A DNA stretch of 64,000 nucleotides from CAZVED01 sp964626205 (GTDB lineage Bacteria > Patescibacteriota > Patescibacteriia > SG8-24), in contig CAZVED010000005.1 of assembly GCA_964626205.1 (NCBI GenBank), forward strand, positions 1 through 64,000, in the 5' to 3' direction. Below, in pieces: positions 57,095 through 64,000 of the stretch (its first letter is position 1; every line of letters begins with the position of its first letter). The notes under the pieces are model-generated. The model had not been told where the DNA came from, ran no database searches, and saw only the letters and a program-made list of their open reading frames with translations. Made by a program: the position numbers and the translations under genes.

Positions 57095-58972
57095 ATGGCC
57101 ATCATTCTCGGATTACTCCTCTTCGGCATCGCGATGATCGTCGCGGGTGTCGGCATGAACGCCGCCGGCATGGAGATCGGGGCACTCGCCACGAGCTTCC
57201 TGCTCGGCGGCGGAGGCCTCTTCGCCATCGGCAGCTCGACGCTGCTCATCTTCCAGAAGCTGTACGTGAAAACGACCGCCAACATGGCCTTCGTGCGTAC
57301 TGGCACAGGCGGCTTCAAGGTCGTCATGGACGGCGGTGCGATTGTCATCCCCTTCCTGCACGAAATCATCTTCATCTCGCTCAGCACGCACAAGATCGAG
57401 GTCAGGCGCGAAGGAAAGGACGCATTCCTCACGAAGGATTTCCTTCGCGCAGACGTTCGTGCCGAATTCTACGTAAAGGTACCCGCAACGAGCGAGACCA
57501 TTCGAGATGCAGCACGTTCGTTCACGGGCGGCATGCGGACCAGCGCTGACCTGCAAGTCCTCGTCGAGGAAAAGGTCGGATCCGCACTGCGTACGGTGGC
57601 AAACGGCCTCACGCTCAACGAGCTGAACTCGAATCGCGAGCAGTTTAGGAAGACGGTGATGGAAGAGCTCACGGAGACCCTAACGAAGAACGGCCTCACT
57701 CTCGAAGACACGACCATCTCCAAGCTCGACCAGACCTCGCCGGAATTCCTGAGCATGGACAACATCTTCGATGCTCAAGGTCGTCGCGCCATCACGGTGC
57801 TCACCGAAGCGGAGATGACGAAGACGAACGAGGCTCAAAGGAACGGCGAGCTTGCACGCAAGCAGCGCGACGTCGAGACCAGGAAGCTCCTGCTCGCGCA
57901 GGAGCAGGACCAGCAGATCGCCGAAGCCGAGCAGTCAGCGGCAATCACGCGCGCGAAGGCTGAACGCGAAGCCGAGGTGAAGAAGTCCGCAGCTGAACAG
58001 GAGCGCATCGCACGCGAGAAGCAGATCGAGACGCAGCGTCTCGTCCAACTTGCGGACGTGAAACGGCAGCAGGAGATCGAAGTCGCGGAACAGACGCGCC
58101 AGCAAGCCGTCGCCGTCGCGGCAGAGGCCCAGAAACAAGCCGTCGTCGCGGCGCAACAGCAGGTGGAAGTCGCCGAGCGCGCCAAGGAGCAGGCCATCGC
58201 GGTAGCTGAGACCCAGCGTACCCAGGCGGAGACCGAGCGCGCGGAGGCGGAAGCCAAGCGTGAAGAGGCCCGCCAGGCCATCACCACCGTCGAACAGGTC
58301 GCAGCAGCGGAGCGCGAGAAGAAGCGCGCCGTCATCGCAGCAGAAGGCGAGGCGGAGAAGCGCTACATCGAACAGAAGCGTACCGCGGACGCCAACGCCT
58401 ACGCCAAGACGGCCGAAGCCGACGCCGACAAGGCGGCGGCACAAGCCAGCGCGGCAGCGACCGTCGCCAAGGCGAACGCCGACCGTGACGCGCAGATCGC
58501 GCGCGCGGAAGGTCTCAAGGCCGAGGCCATGGTCCCCGTCGAGGTCAAGCGCAGCGAGGTCGAAGTCGACCGCGACCGCGTCGAGACCGTGCTCAAGCCC
58601 GAGCTCGCCGCGCGCGAGCAATCCGGCAAAATCGCCCAGGAGTTCGAGCTGGAGAAGCTGCGCATCGCCGCGATGCAGGTGGTCAAGACCGCCGTCGCCG
58701 AGCACTCCAGCAAGATCTTCCACGGCATGAACGCCAAGCTCTTCGGCACCCCCGACGACGTGGCGCGCGCCTACAAGAGCTTCCAGGACGGCAATGCCGG
58801 CATGGAAGTCCTGAACGGCGTCATGGCCGCGCTGCCTCCGGCGGCGCAGGCGCAGGTCCAAGCGACGATCGCCGCCCTCGCGAAGAAGATCGGTGTCGAG
58901 CTGCCCGAGGCGACGCAAGCGCCCACCAAGGACGCCAGCGAAGACGCGGGAACCACCGAGAACGCCTCCTGA
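57095..58972 (+). CDS. yqiK: Flotillin (YqiK-like)
   Basis: 625 aa. Two N-terminal membrane segments (about 1-25 and 32-55) precede the SPFH/band-7 domain (AFVRTGTGGFKVVMDGGAIVIPFLHEI to about 220). A very long Ala/Glu/Arg/Lys coiled coil covers about 240-540 (EAQRNGELARKQRDVETRKLL, EKRYIEQKRTADANAYAKTAE). A C-terminal part (LAAREQSGKIAQEFELEKLRI) follows, typical of the flotillin domain. It organises membrane microdomains. It forms an operon with yqiJ (36 bp apart). This pair is proteobacterial in style and may be acquired. Confidence 0.92.
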   Translation: MAIILGLLLFGIAMIVAGVGMNAAGMEIGALATSFLLGGGGLFAIGSSTLLIFQKLYVKTTANMAFVRTGTGGFKVVMDGGAIVIPFLHEIIFISLSTHKIEVRREGKDAFLTKDFLRADVRAEFYVKVPATSETIRDAARSFTGGMRTSADLQVLVEEKVGSALRTVANGLTLNELNSNREQFRKTVMEELTETLTKNGLTLEDTTISKLDQTSPEFLSMDNIFDAQGRRAITVLTEAEMTKTNEAQRNGELARKQRDVETRKLLLAQEQDQQIAEAEQSAAITRAKAEREAEVKKSAAEQERIAREKQIETQRLVQLADVKRQQEIEVAEQTRQQAVAVAAEAQKQAVVAAQQQVEVAERAKEQAIAVAETQRTQAETERAEAEAKREEARQAITTVEQVAAAEREKKRAVIAAEGEAEKRYIEQKRTADANAYAKTAEADADKAAAQASAAATVAKANADRDAQIARAEGLKAEAMVPVEVKRSEVEVDRDRVETVLKPELAAREQSGKIAQEFELEKLRIAAMQVVKTAVAEHSSKIFHGMNAKLFGTPDDVARAYKSFQDGNAGMEVLNGVMAALPPAAQAQVQATIAALAKKIGVELPEATQAPTKDASEDAGTTENAS

Positions 58973-58996
58973 TCCGAGTGCGGAAGTAACTGACGT

Positions 58997-59030
58997 ACCG
59001 CTCCCCGAGCTTTCGGGGGGCGGTTTTTTC
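58997..59030 (+). terminator. Intrinsic terminator of yqiJK
   Basis: A stem CCGCTCCCCGA / TCGGGGGGCGG (one wobble) is followed by TTTTTTCATG. Confidence 0.88.
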
Positions 59031-59035
59031 ATGCT

Positions 59036-59066
59036 CAACAAAAAAAGACCGCCCTAGAAGGGCGGC
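59036..59066 (-). terminator. Intrinsic terminator
   Basis: On the minus strand a GCCGCCC/GGGCGGT-type stem around TTCTAG is followed by CTTTTTTTGTTG. Confidence 0.82.
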
Positions 59067-59072
59067 CGCAAC

Positions 59073-59768
59073 TCATTCGTCATCCGACAGGACGGCATGC
59101 AGTCGCTTGAGGCGTTCCTCGCCGCCGAAGAACATGGCGGTGACCTCGTCGGTCGTGGCGAGCGCGGCATACTCCTTGAGACGCGGCTCGAACTCCTTGT
59201 CCGTACCGCTGCGGCGATACGCGACTTCGTGGACCATACGGCGCACGATGCGTGTGCCGTCGCTCGGCATCACCGCGTTGGTGCCCGAGTGGTCGGCATC
59301 GTATGCGGTACGGCCGCAGACCACGCACCCGGCCTTGCCAGGGTAGCCTTCGTCGTCCGGACTGTTCCGTCCGTCGTAGCCGTCGGTGCGAAGCACGAAC
59401 GGGTGCGGACACTCGCCCTGGAACTTCTCCCGCTCCGTCGCAAGACGTTTCCGCAACGCTTCGGCCTTGGCGACGGTGATGTTCCGCTTCGCAGCATCGC
59501 GTTCTAGGCGCTGCACGGCGGCGCGCGCCTTGCGCAAAGGCGCGTCGATTGCGGATCGGATGAACGCTGCTTCGTTCAGAACCTTGGCATAGCGCTCGAG
59601 CTCCCTCGCTTCTTCCTGCAGCTCGTTGATGCGCGTCTGACGTGGTCGCACGAAATCATCGATCTCTGTCTGCAGCAACGCTGCTTCGTCCTTGCAGCGG
59701 GAAACTTCTTGGTCACGCGTCATGCACGCGTCGATAAGCTGCTTTGCCGTGAAATCCAGGAACCGCAT
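59073..59768 (-). CDS. Coiled-coil protein with a C-terminal Cys cluster
   Basis: 231 aa from MRFLDFTAKQLIDACM at 59768, fixed by GAGGAGGG. The N-terminal 125 residues are a helical hairpin or coiled coil (LLQTEIDDFVRPRQTRINEL, RKARAAVQRLERDAAKRN). Then comes a CPHPF and CVVCGR set, separated by a Gly/Asp loop, which suggests a zinc site. No family is recognised. It is a cassette with promoter TTGCCG-17-TAGGCT and its own terminator. Confidence 0.7.
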   Translation of the reverse strand: MRFLDFTAKQLIDACMTRDQEVSRCKDEAALLQTEIDDFVRPRQTRINELQEEARELERYAKVLNEAAFIRSAIDAPLRKARAAVQRLERDAAKRNITVAKAEALRKRLATEREKFQGECPHPFVLRTDGYDGRNSPDDEGYPGKAGCVVCGRTAYDADHSGTNAVMPSDGTRIVRRMVHEVAYRRSGTDKEFEPRLKEYAALATTDEVTAMFFGGEERLKRLHAVLSDDE

Positions 59769-59809
59769 ACGCCCTCCTCTGCCGGTACGAAAAAGACCAG
59801 GCTGCGGAC

Positions 59810-59838
59810 AGCCTAGCAGAAACGGCCTTCCTCGGCAA
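59810..59838 (-). promoter_or_regulatory. Promoter TTGCCG-17-TAGGCT (minus strand)
   Basis: On the minus strand TTGCCG (59833-59838), 17 bp, TAGGCT (59810-59815), followed by GAGGAGGG. Confidence 0.65.
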
Positions 59839-59859
59839 CCCTCCCCTCTTCTACCGGAC

Positions 59860-61008
59860 TCAGCGTACCTCCACCGTAATATGATCCGCCACGGTCGGCA
59901 TGCGATTGGACCAGAACGGCGAGGTGGAAACGGACGACGACGAGACGCCGTCGATGCTCTCCAAATAGGTCTCCGCGGCGGAGACCGAAATGCCGACGAG
60001 CTTCTGCGGGGAAAGCGCCGGGGCTTCCGCCGACAGGATGGCGACGCCGCGGACCTCCACGCGCATGTTCGCTCGACCGACGGAAACGTCACGCTTCTCA
60101 ATGACACGCGCTTCTGGGTCTTCCGTCACGGACACGAGCGCCTGATCGAATCCGATGAGGTCCTTCAGCCGCGCAGCGACACGAGCGCTGAACTGTGTCT
60201 CGTCGAAATACGTGCCAGTCGCACGGACCGTCACTGTCATGTCGAATTCCGCGATCTCGGTACCGACCTTCGCAGACGACGTCTGCGAAGTCACATCGAT
60301 TGTCACCGCACGTGCAACGCTTTCGGGATCAAGACCGCGTTCACGGACCTTTGCATCGAGCGCGACTTCCAGCTTGGGAGCGAGCTCCTTCCGCACCTCA
60401 GCGACCGCACCATCGACGTCTTCCTGCGTGACCGCCTGTACCATGCGCTCGCCGCCAGTGAACGGTGCGACCGTCGTGACCGTGAAGAACGGCTGCGATG
60501 ACGGATTGAGTCCGGGGATGATGAACGTTGCGTCGGCGGTCTCCCCTACCGCACCGAGCACATCGGCATAGGCCTCGACCTCCACCGACCCGTTAGCAGG
60601 GACGGTCACCGATTCGCTGATGCGGTACAGCGCTCCGTCCGACGTCTGCAGGCGCGTCGTGGCGACGAGCGGTTGTGCACGGGACAGCGTGCTCGTGATG
60701 CGTACCGTACCGGTCGCGCGCGCCTCCACGGTCGCCGACGAGGTCGCGGGGAACGACCGCGTCACGGTCTCCGACACCTCCGCGACATCGCCGCGAATCT
60801 CGCCCGGACCTGGATCGCGAGCGATATCAACGAGGAAATCCGACCGGACATCCTCCTGGTGCGAGAGCACGACGACCTTCGCGCGAGCGAAGACGATGTA
60901 TGCCACAAGGACGGCGACGACCGCCGTGAGCACCAAGAACACCACCGCGATACGGCGATACACGGAAAGCGAGTGCTGAACGGCCTGTTGATCCTGAGGG
61001 AGTGCCAT
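59860..61008 (-). CDS. Membrane-anchored beta-rich protein, baseplate J-like by recall
   Basis: 382 aa. One N-terminal membrane helix (IAVVFLVLTAVVAVLVAYIVF, about 20-41) precedes an extracytoplasmic region. That region has repeated beta segments: SATVEARATGTVRITSTLSR, LVATTRLQTSDGALYRISES, VTVPANGSVEVEAYADVLGA and ATFIIPGLNPSSQPF. The run 'TRLQTSDG-LYRI ... V-VPA-G-V-V-A-AD--G' resembles the baseplate-J-like proteins annotated in many CPR genomes; this is recall. The role is unknown; surface attachment or secretion is a guess. A TATACT box lies 9 bp before the ATG. Confidence 0.7.
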   Translation of the reverse strand: MALPQDQQAVQHSLSVYRRIAVVFLVLTAVVAVLVAYIVFARAKVVVLSHQEDVRSDFLVDIARDPGPGEIRGDVAEVSETVTRSFPATSSATVEARATGTVRITSTLSRAQPLVATTRLQTSDGALYRISESVTVPANGSVEVEAYADVLGAVGETADATFIIPGLNPSSQPFFTVTTVAPFTGGERMVQAVTQEDVDGAVAEVRKELAPKLEVALDAKVRERGLDPESVARAVTIDVTSQTSSAKVGTEIAEFDMTVTVRATGTYFDETQFSARVAARLKDLIGFDQALVSVTEDPEARVIEKRDVSVGRANMRVEVRGVAILSAEAPALSPQKLVGISVSAAETYLESIDGVSSSSVSTSPFWSNRMPTVADHITVEVR

Positions 61009-61046
61009 AGTGTGGTCAGTATACCACAGCCTTCAGCGAGCCTCTG

Positions 61047-64000
61047 TTACGCCAACACCGCGCCCTTTCCCACCACCTTCTCGATGGCCGCGATGGTGTC
61101 ACCGTCGCAGGAAACGGAGAATTTCGTGGAAATGCGCTTACCGGAACCATCGTTCACGACGAGGAAAACGCGGCGCGTGCCCGGATTCTCGCTGAAGACG
61201 CGCTGGAGTTCCGTGACGAAAGACTTCGGTAGGACAGGCGGGACGCTCACGCAGAGAATCTCGTCATTCAGGGAAACGGCACGTGCCACGCTGGCAGCCG
61301 GACGGTTCGCACCAGAACCGCCGCCAGCATACGCGAGCATGCTCCGTAGCTGCTCGATGTTCTCCGCCGTGATCTCCTGCCCCTTTTCGCACAGCACGTT
61401 TAATTCACCTTCACGCTCCTGGAGCTTTCCTTCGATCATGACGAGGCGGTCCTTGGTCCAAAGGTCCGGCGACTGCTCATAGACAGACGGAAACACCACG
61501 ACCTCGATGCCGCCAGAGACGTCCTCTACCTTGGCGAACGCCATGGGCTGCCCTTTCTTGGTGATGATCTTCCGCAGATCCATGATGACACCGCCCATGC
61601 GCACGAGGCCGGAGTGCCCACGCTTCGTCGGCAAGGAGGCGACGTCCGTCAGTGCGCCGTCAAAATACTCCGCGAACTCCTTGTAGGGATGCTCGGAGAC
61701 GTAGAGGCCGAGGAGCTCTCGCTCCCATGCGAGCTTCTCGCGCTTCGTTGCTGGCGGAACTTCCCGCAATACGATCTCTGAGGTCTTCGTGGCCAACCCC
61801 TTGCCGAGCACCGGAATCGCCGCGAAGAGCGAGTCCTGGCCCATGGAACGGTCCTTGGACGCCTTCTTGTGATGCGCGAGGATGGCATCGAGGTTGCCGA
61901 GCAGCTGATTGCGCTCGCCGAGCGAATCCATCGCTCCGGACTTCACAAGCGCTTCCAGCGACTTCTTGTTGAAGTTCTTGGAATCGATACGGTCGGCGAG
62001 GTCCGTTACGGAGACGTACGGACCGTTCTTCTCACGCTCCTCGATGAGCGCGGTGATGATGTCCGCGCCGAGGTTCTTGATGGCGAGCAAGCCGAAACGG
62101 ATCGTCTTGTCGTCGATGTACGTAAAATTGAGCCGCGACTCATTAATATCCGGCGGAAGCACTTCGATACCGAGGTGCGCACACTCCCCGACCGCGACCG
62201 CGATACGGTCCGCGTCACCCGCATCCGCCGTGAGGACGGCCGTCATGAACTCGCAGAGATAGTTCGCCTTGAGATAGGCCGTCTGGTACGCGACCATGCC
62301 GTAGCTCGCCGCGTGCGCCTTGTTGAAGCCGTATGCCGCGAACGGCTCGATAAGCGCCCAGAGCTGGTTCACCACCGCCGGTTTCATTCCGCCCTTGATG
62401 CAGCCGCTGATGAACTTATCCTTCTGCTTTGCCATCTCCTCCGGAATCTTCTTGCCCATCGCCTTACGGAACTTGTCGGCTTCCTCCCAGTTGTAGCCCG
62501 CCAGGTCGATGGCGGCGAGCATGATGTCATCCTGGTACGTCAAAATGCCGTACGACTCCGAAAGGATGCTCTTGAGTCGCGGGTCGAGGTACGTCACGAG
62601 CGACGGGTCGTGCTTGCGCCGAATGAACTCAGGAATGGATTCCATCGGCCCCGGACGATACAGCGCCACCATGGCCATGATGTCCGTGATCTTGGACGGC
62701 TTCAGTTCCTTGAGATAACGCGTCATGCCGTCGCCGGACAGCTGGAAGACACCCGTCGTATCGCCTTCGCCGAGCATCTTGTACGTCTTGGCGTCATCGA
62801 GCGGGATGTCGTAGACATCGATGTCCACGCCTTTGGTGAGCTTGATGGTCTCGATAGCGCGACCGAGAATGGAAAGGTTCTTGAGGCCCAAGAAGTCCAT
62901 CTTCAAGATACCAGCGTTCTCGATGGCCTTCATTTCGTACTGCGTGATGAGCTTGCCGCCGCCAGCTTCGGGCTGCAGCGCGGTGTACTCCACGAGTGGC
63001 CGCGGCGCGATGACGACGCCGGCCGCATGCACGGAGACGTGGCGCGCGGAGCCTTCCACCTTGCGGGAGAGGTCCAGGAGGCGCTTCACCTTTGGATCCT
63101 CGTCAGCGAGCTTCTTGAGCTCTGGAGTCTCGTTGACCGCACGTTCGATGGTCATCGGGAAACCTTGAGCACCCATGGGGATGAGCTTCGCCACACGGTC
63201 ACAAAAGGCATATGGATAATCGAGCACGCGCCCGACGTCACGGACAGCGCCGCGCGCCTGCAGGGTGCCGAACGTACCAATCTGGGCCACCTTGTCCTTA
63301 CCGTATTTCTCCGTCACGTAGGCAATAACCTCGTCGCGACGGGAATCTTCGATGTCCGCGTCGACGTCGGGAGGGCTCGGACGAAACGGGTTCAGGAAGC
63401 GCTCGAACGGTAGCTTGTACGTGAGCGGGTTCACCGGAACGATGCCGATGGAATACGAAACGAGCGAGCCGGCTGCGGAGCCTCGCGTCGTGGTGACGAT
63501 TTTCTGCCTTCGACACCAACGAAGATAGTCCGCGACGACCAAGAAGTACGGCGCATAGCCCTTCGCGTTGATGACACTGAGCTCGTACTCGATGCGCTCG
63601 CGCATTTCGTCGGTCACCTCCTTTTCGCGCTTCGCGATGCCGGTGTACACCTCATCACGCAACTCAGTTTCGTAGGTCTTCCCTTCCGGAATCTTGTAGT
63701 CCGCGAAATACCATTTACCGAGCTCGATACCCGCATCGCACCGCGCGGCGATCTTGGCGGTGTTCTCGATAGCTTCCGGACAATCTGCGAATGCCTTCTC
63801 CATGTGCTCGCCAGAGACGAACGAATAATCCGCATCCGTCATGCGAAGACGGTTCTCCTGGTGCACGACCTTGCCTTCACCGATACACAGCAGGATATCG
63901 TGAGCTTCGGCGTCTTCGGAGTTGAGATAATGGATATCCTTCGTTGCCACGAGCGGAATACCCGTCTCCTTGGACAGTTTTTTTAAGTCTGCGTTGCGTG
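61047..64000 (-). CDS. dnaE: DNA polymerase III subunit alpha (5' end beyond window)
   Basis: At least 984 residues; the frame is still open at the window edge (LKKLSKETGIPLVATKDIHYL), so part of the N-terminal PHP domain is missing from view. The palm has the acidic motif PPDVDADIED and KMDFLGLKNL. RGSAAGSLVSYSIGI, SVHAAGVVIAP and NKAHAASYGMVAYQTAYLKA follow in DnaE order. The HhH region is FNKKSLEALVKSGAMDSLGER. The OB fold is near GVIMDLRKIITKKGQPMAFA, and a C-terminal tau-binding-like segment follows. It is the main replicative polymerase. Confidence 0.97.
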   Translation of the reverse strand, partial: RNADLKKLSKETGIPLVATKDIHYLNSEDAEAHDILLCIGEGKVVHQENRLRMTDADYSFVSGEHMEKAFADCPEAIENTAKIAARCDAGIELGKWYFADYKIPEGKTYETELRDEVYTGIAKREKEVTDEMRERIEYELSVINAKGYAPYFLVVADYLRWCRRQKIVTTTRGSAAGSLVSYSIGIVPVNPLTYKLPFERFLNPFRPSPPDVDADIEDSRRDEVIAYVTEKYGKDKVAQIGTFGTLQARGAVRDVGRVLDYPYAFCDRVAKLIPMGAQGFPMTIERAVNETPELKKLADEDPKVKRLLDLSRKVEGSARHVSVHAAGVVIAPRPLVEYTALQPEAGGGKLITQYEMKAIENAGILKMDFLGLKNLSILGRAIETIKLTKGVDIDVYDIPLDDAKTYKMLGEGDTTGVFQLSGDGMTRYLKELKPSKITDIMAMVALYRPGPMESIPEFIRRKHDPSLVTYLDPRLKSILSESYGILTYQDDIMLAAIDLAGYNWEEADKFRKAMGKKIPEEMAKQKDKFISGCIKGGMKPAVVNQLWALIEPFAAYGFNKAHAASYGMVAYQTAYLKANYLCEFMTAVLTADAGDADRIAVAVGECAHLGIEVLPPDINESRLNFTYIDDKTIRFGLLAIKNLGADIITALIEEREKNGPYVSVTDLADRIDSKNFNKKSLEALVKSGAMDSLGERNQLLGNLDAILAHHKKASKDRSMGQDSLFAAIPVLGKGLATKTSEIVLREVPPATKREKLAWERELLGLYVSEHPYKEFAEYFDGALTDVASLPTKRGHSGLVRMGGVIMDLRKIITKKGQPMAFAKVEDVSGGIEVVVFPSVYEQSPDLWTKDRLVMIEGKLQEREGELNVLCEKGQEITAENIEQLRSMLAYAGGGSGANRPAASVARAVSLNDEILCVSVPPVLPKSFVTELQRVFSENPGTRRVFLVVNDGSGKRISTKFSVSCDGDTIAAIEKVVGKGAVLA

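Noticed and set aside
61869..63413. 514-codon plus-strand open frame
   Set aside because: It is a shadow of dnaE.

Overview
The window is a GC-rich bacterial chromosome segment (near 60 % GC by eye) that reads as a Candidate Phyla Radiation (Patescibacteria) genome. Evidence: a DUF5679-type mini zinc protein, a DUF3048 (YerB-like) protein, a TrbC/VirB2-like mini pilin next to dcd and dut, a threonyl-tRNA synthetase without the TGS domain, ThyX instead of ThyA, a pseudopilin fused to carboxypeptidase-regulatory-like modules, and many short membrane proteins of unknown function. The high GC and this set recall ABY1-type lineages such as Uhrbacteria, but the lineage is an inference. TGA is an ordinary stop here. 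No tRNA, rRNA, CRISPR array or transposase gene was recognised.

Layout. 0.1-6.3 kb: a T5 A1-like metallophosphoesterase, a UvrD-type helicase, an RRM protein, a Cys-rich small protein and a CoA-binding protein. 6.7-13.4 kb (minus): cell-envelope genes (DUF2207, mltG, manC, PAP2 phosphatase), nth and a pseudopilin fusion, coupled by 4-bp or 1-bp overlaps. 13.4-23.3 kb (minus): lower glycolysis (two gpmI paralogues, eno, pgk, gapA) with a type II NADH dehydrogenase and two accessory genes. 23.4-29.9 kb: translation (tsf, rpsB, rpmE, prfA, prmC, rplY). 30-38.9 kb: small accessory genes plus rodA and gyrB. 39-43.4 kb: secE-nusG and rplK-rplA, separated by an aldehyde dehydrogenase and a C39-like peptidase. 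43.5-47.3 kb: pyrimidine deoxynucleotide genes (dcd, dut, thyX, tmk) with gmk. 48-64 kb: a membrane protein, gatB, miaA, coiled-coil hypotheticals, thrS, a YqiJ/flotillin pair, a membrane-anchored protein and the 3' part of dnaE.

Two gene architectures coexist. Core genes mostly lack a Shine-Dalgarno sequence, and several start within a few bases of a -10 box (leaderless-like: rodA, dcd, the 48.0 kb membrane gene). In contrast, about fifteen solitary accessory genes each have a textbook promoter (TTGACN, about 17 bp, TANNNT), a strong AGGAGG-type site and usually a strong intrinsic terminator, like phage 'morons'. This contrast is the most interesting system-level feature of the window.

Non-coding structure is rich. 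It includes a 60-bp hairpin repeat present twice in inverted orientation around 8 kb (39.8 and 47.9 kb), a dispersed TCATTGC...GCAATGA hairpin family with a covarying stem, and two larger unassigned folded intergenic elements (6.45-6.61 and 30.96-31.04 kb). The prmC gene has its conserved N-terminal region but no canonical in-frame start, which implies an AUU start or a one-base frameshift.
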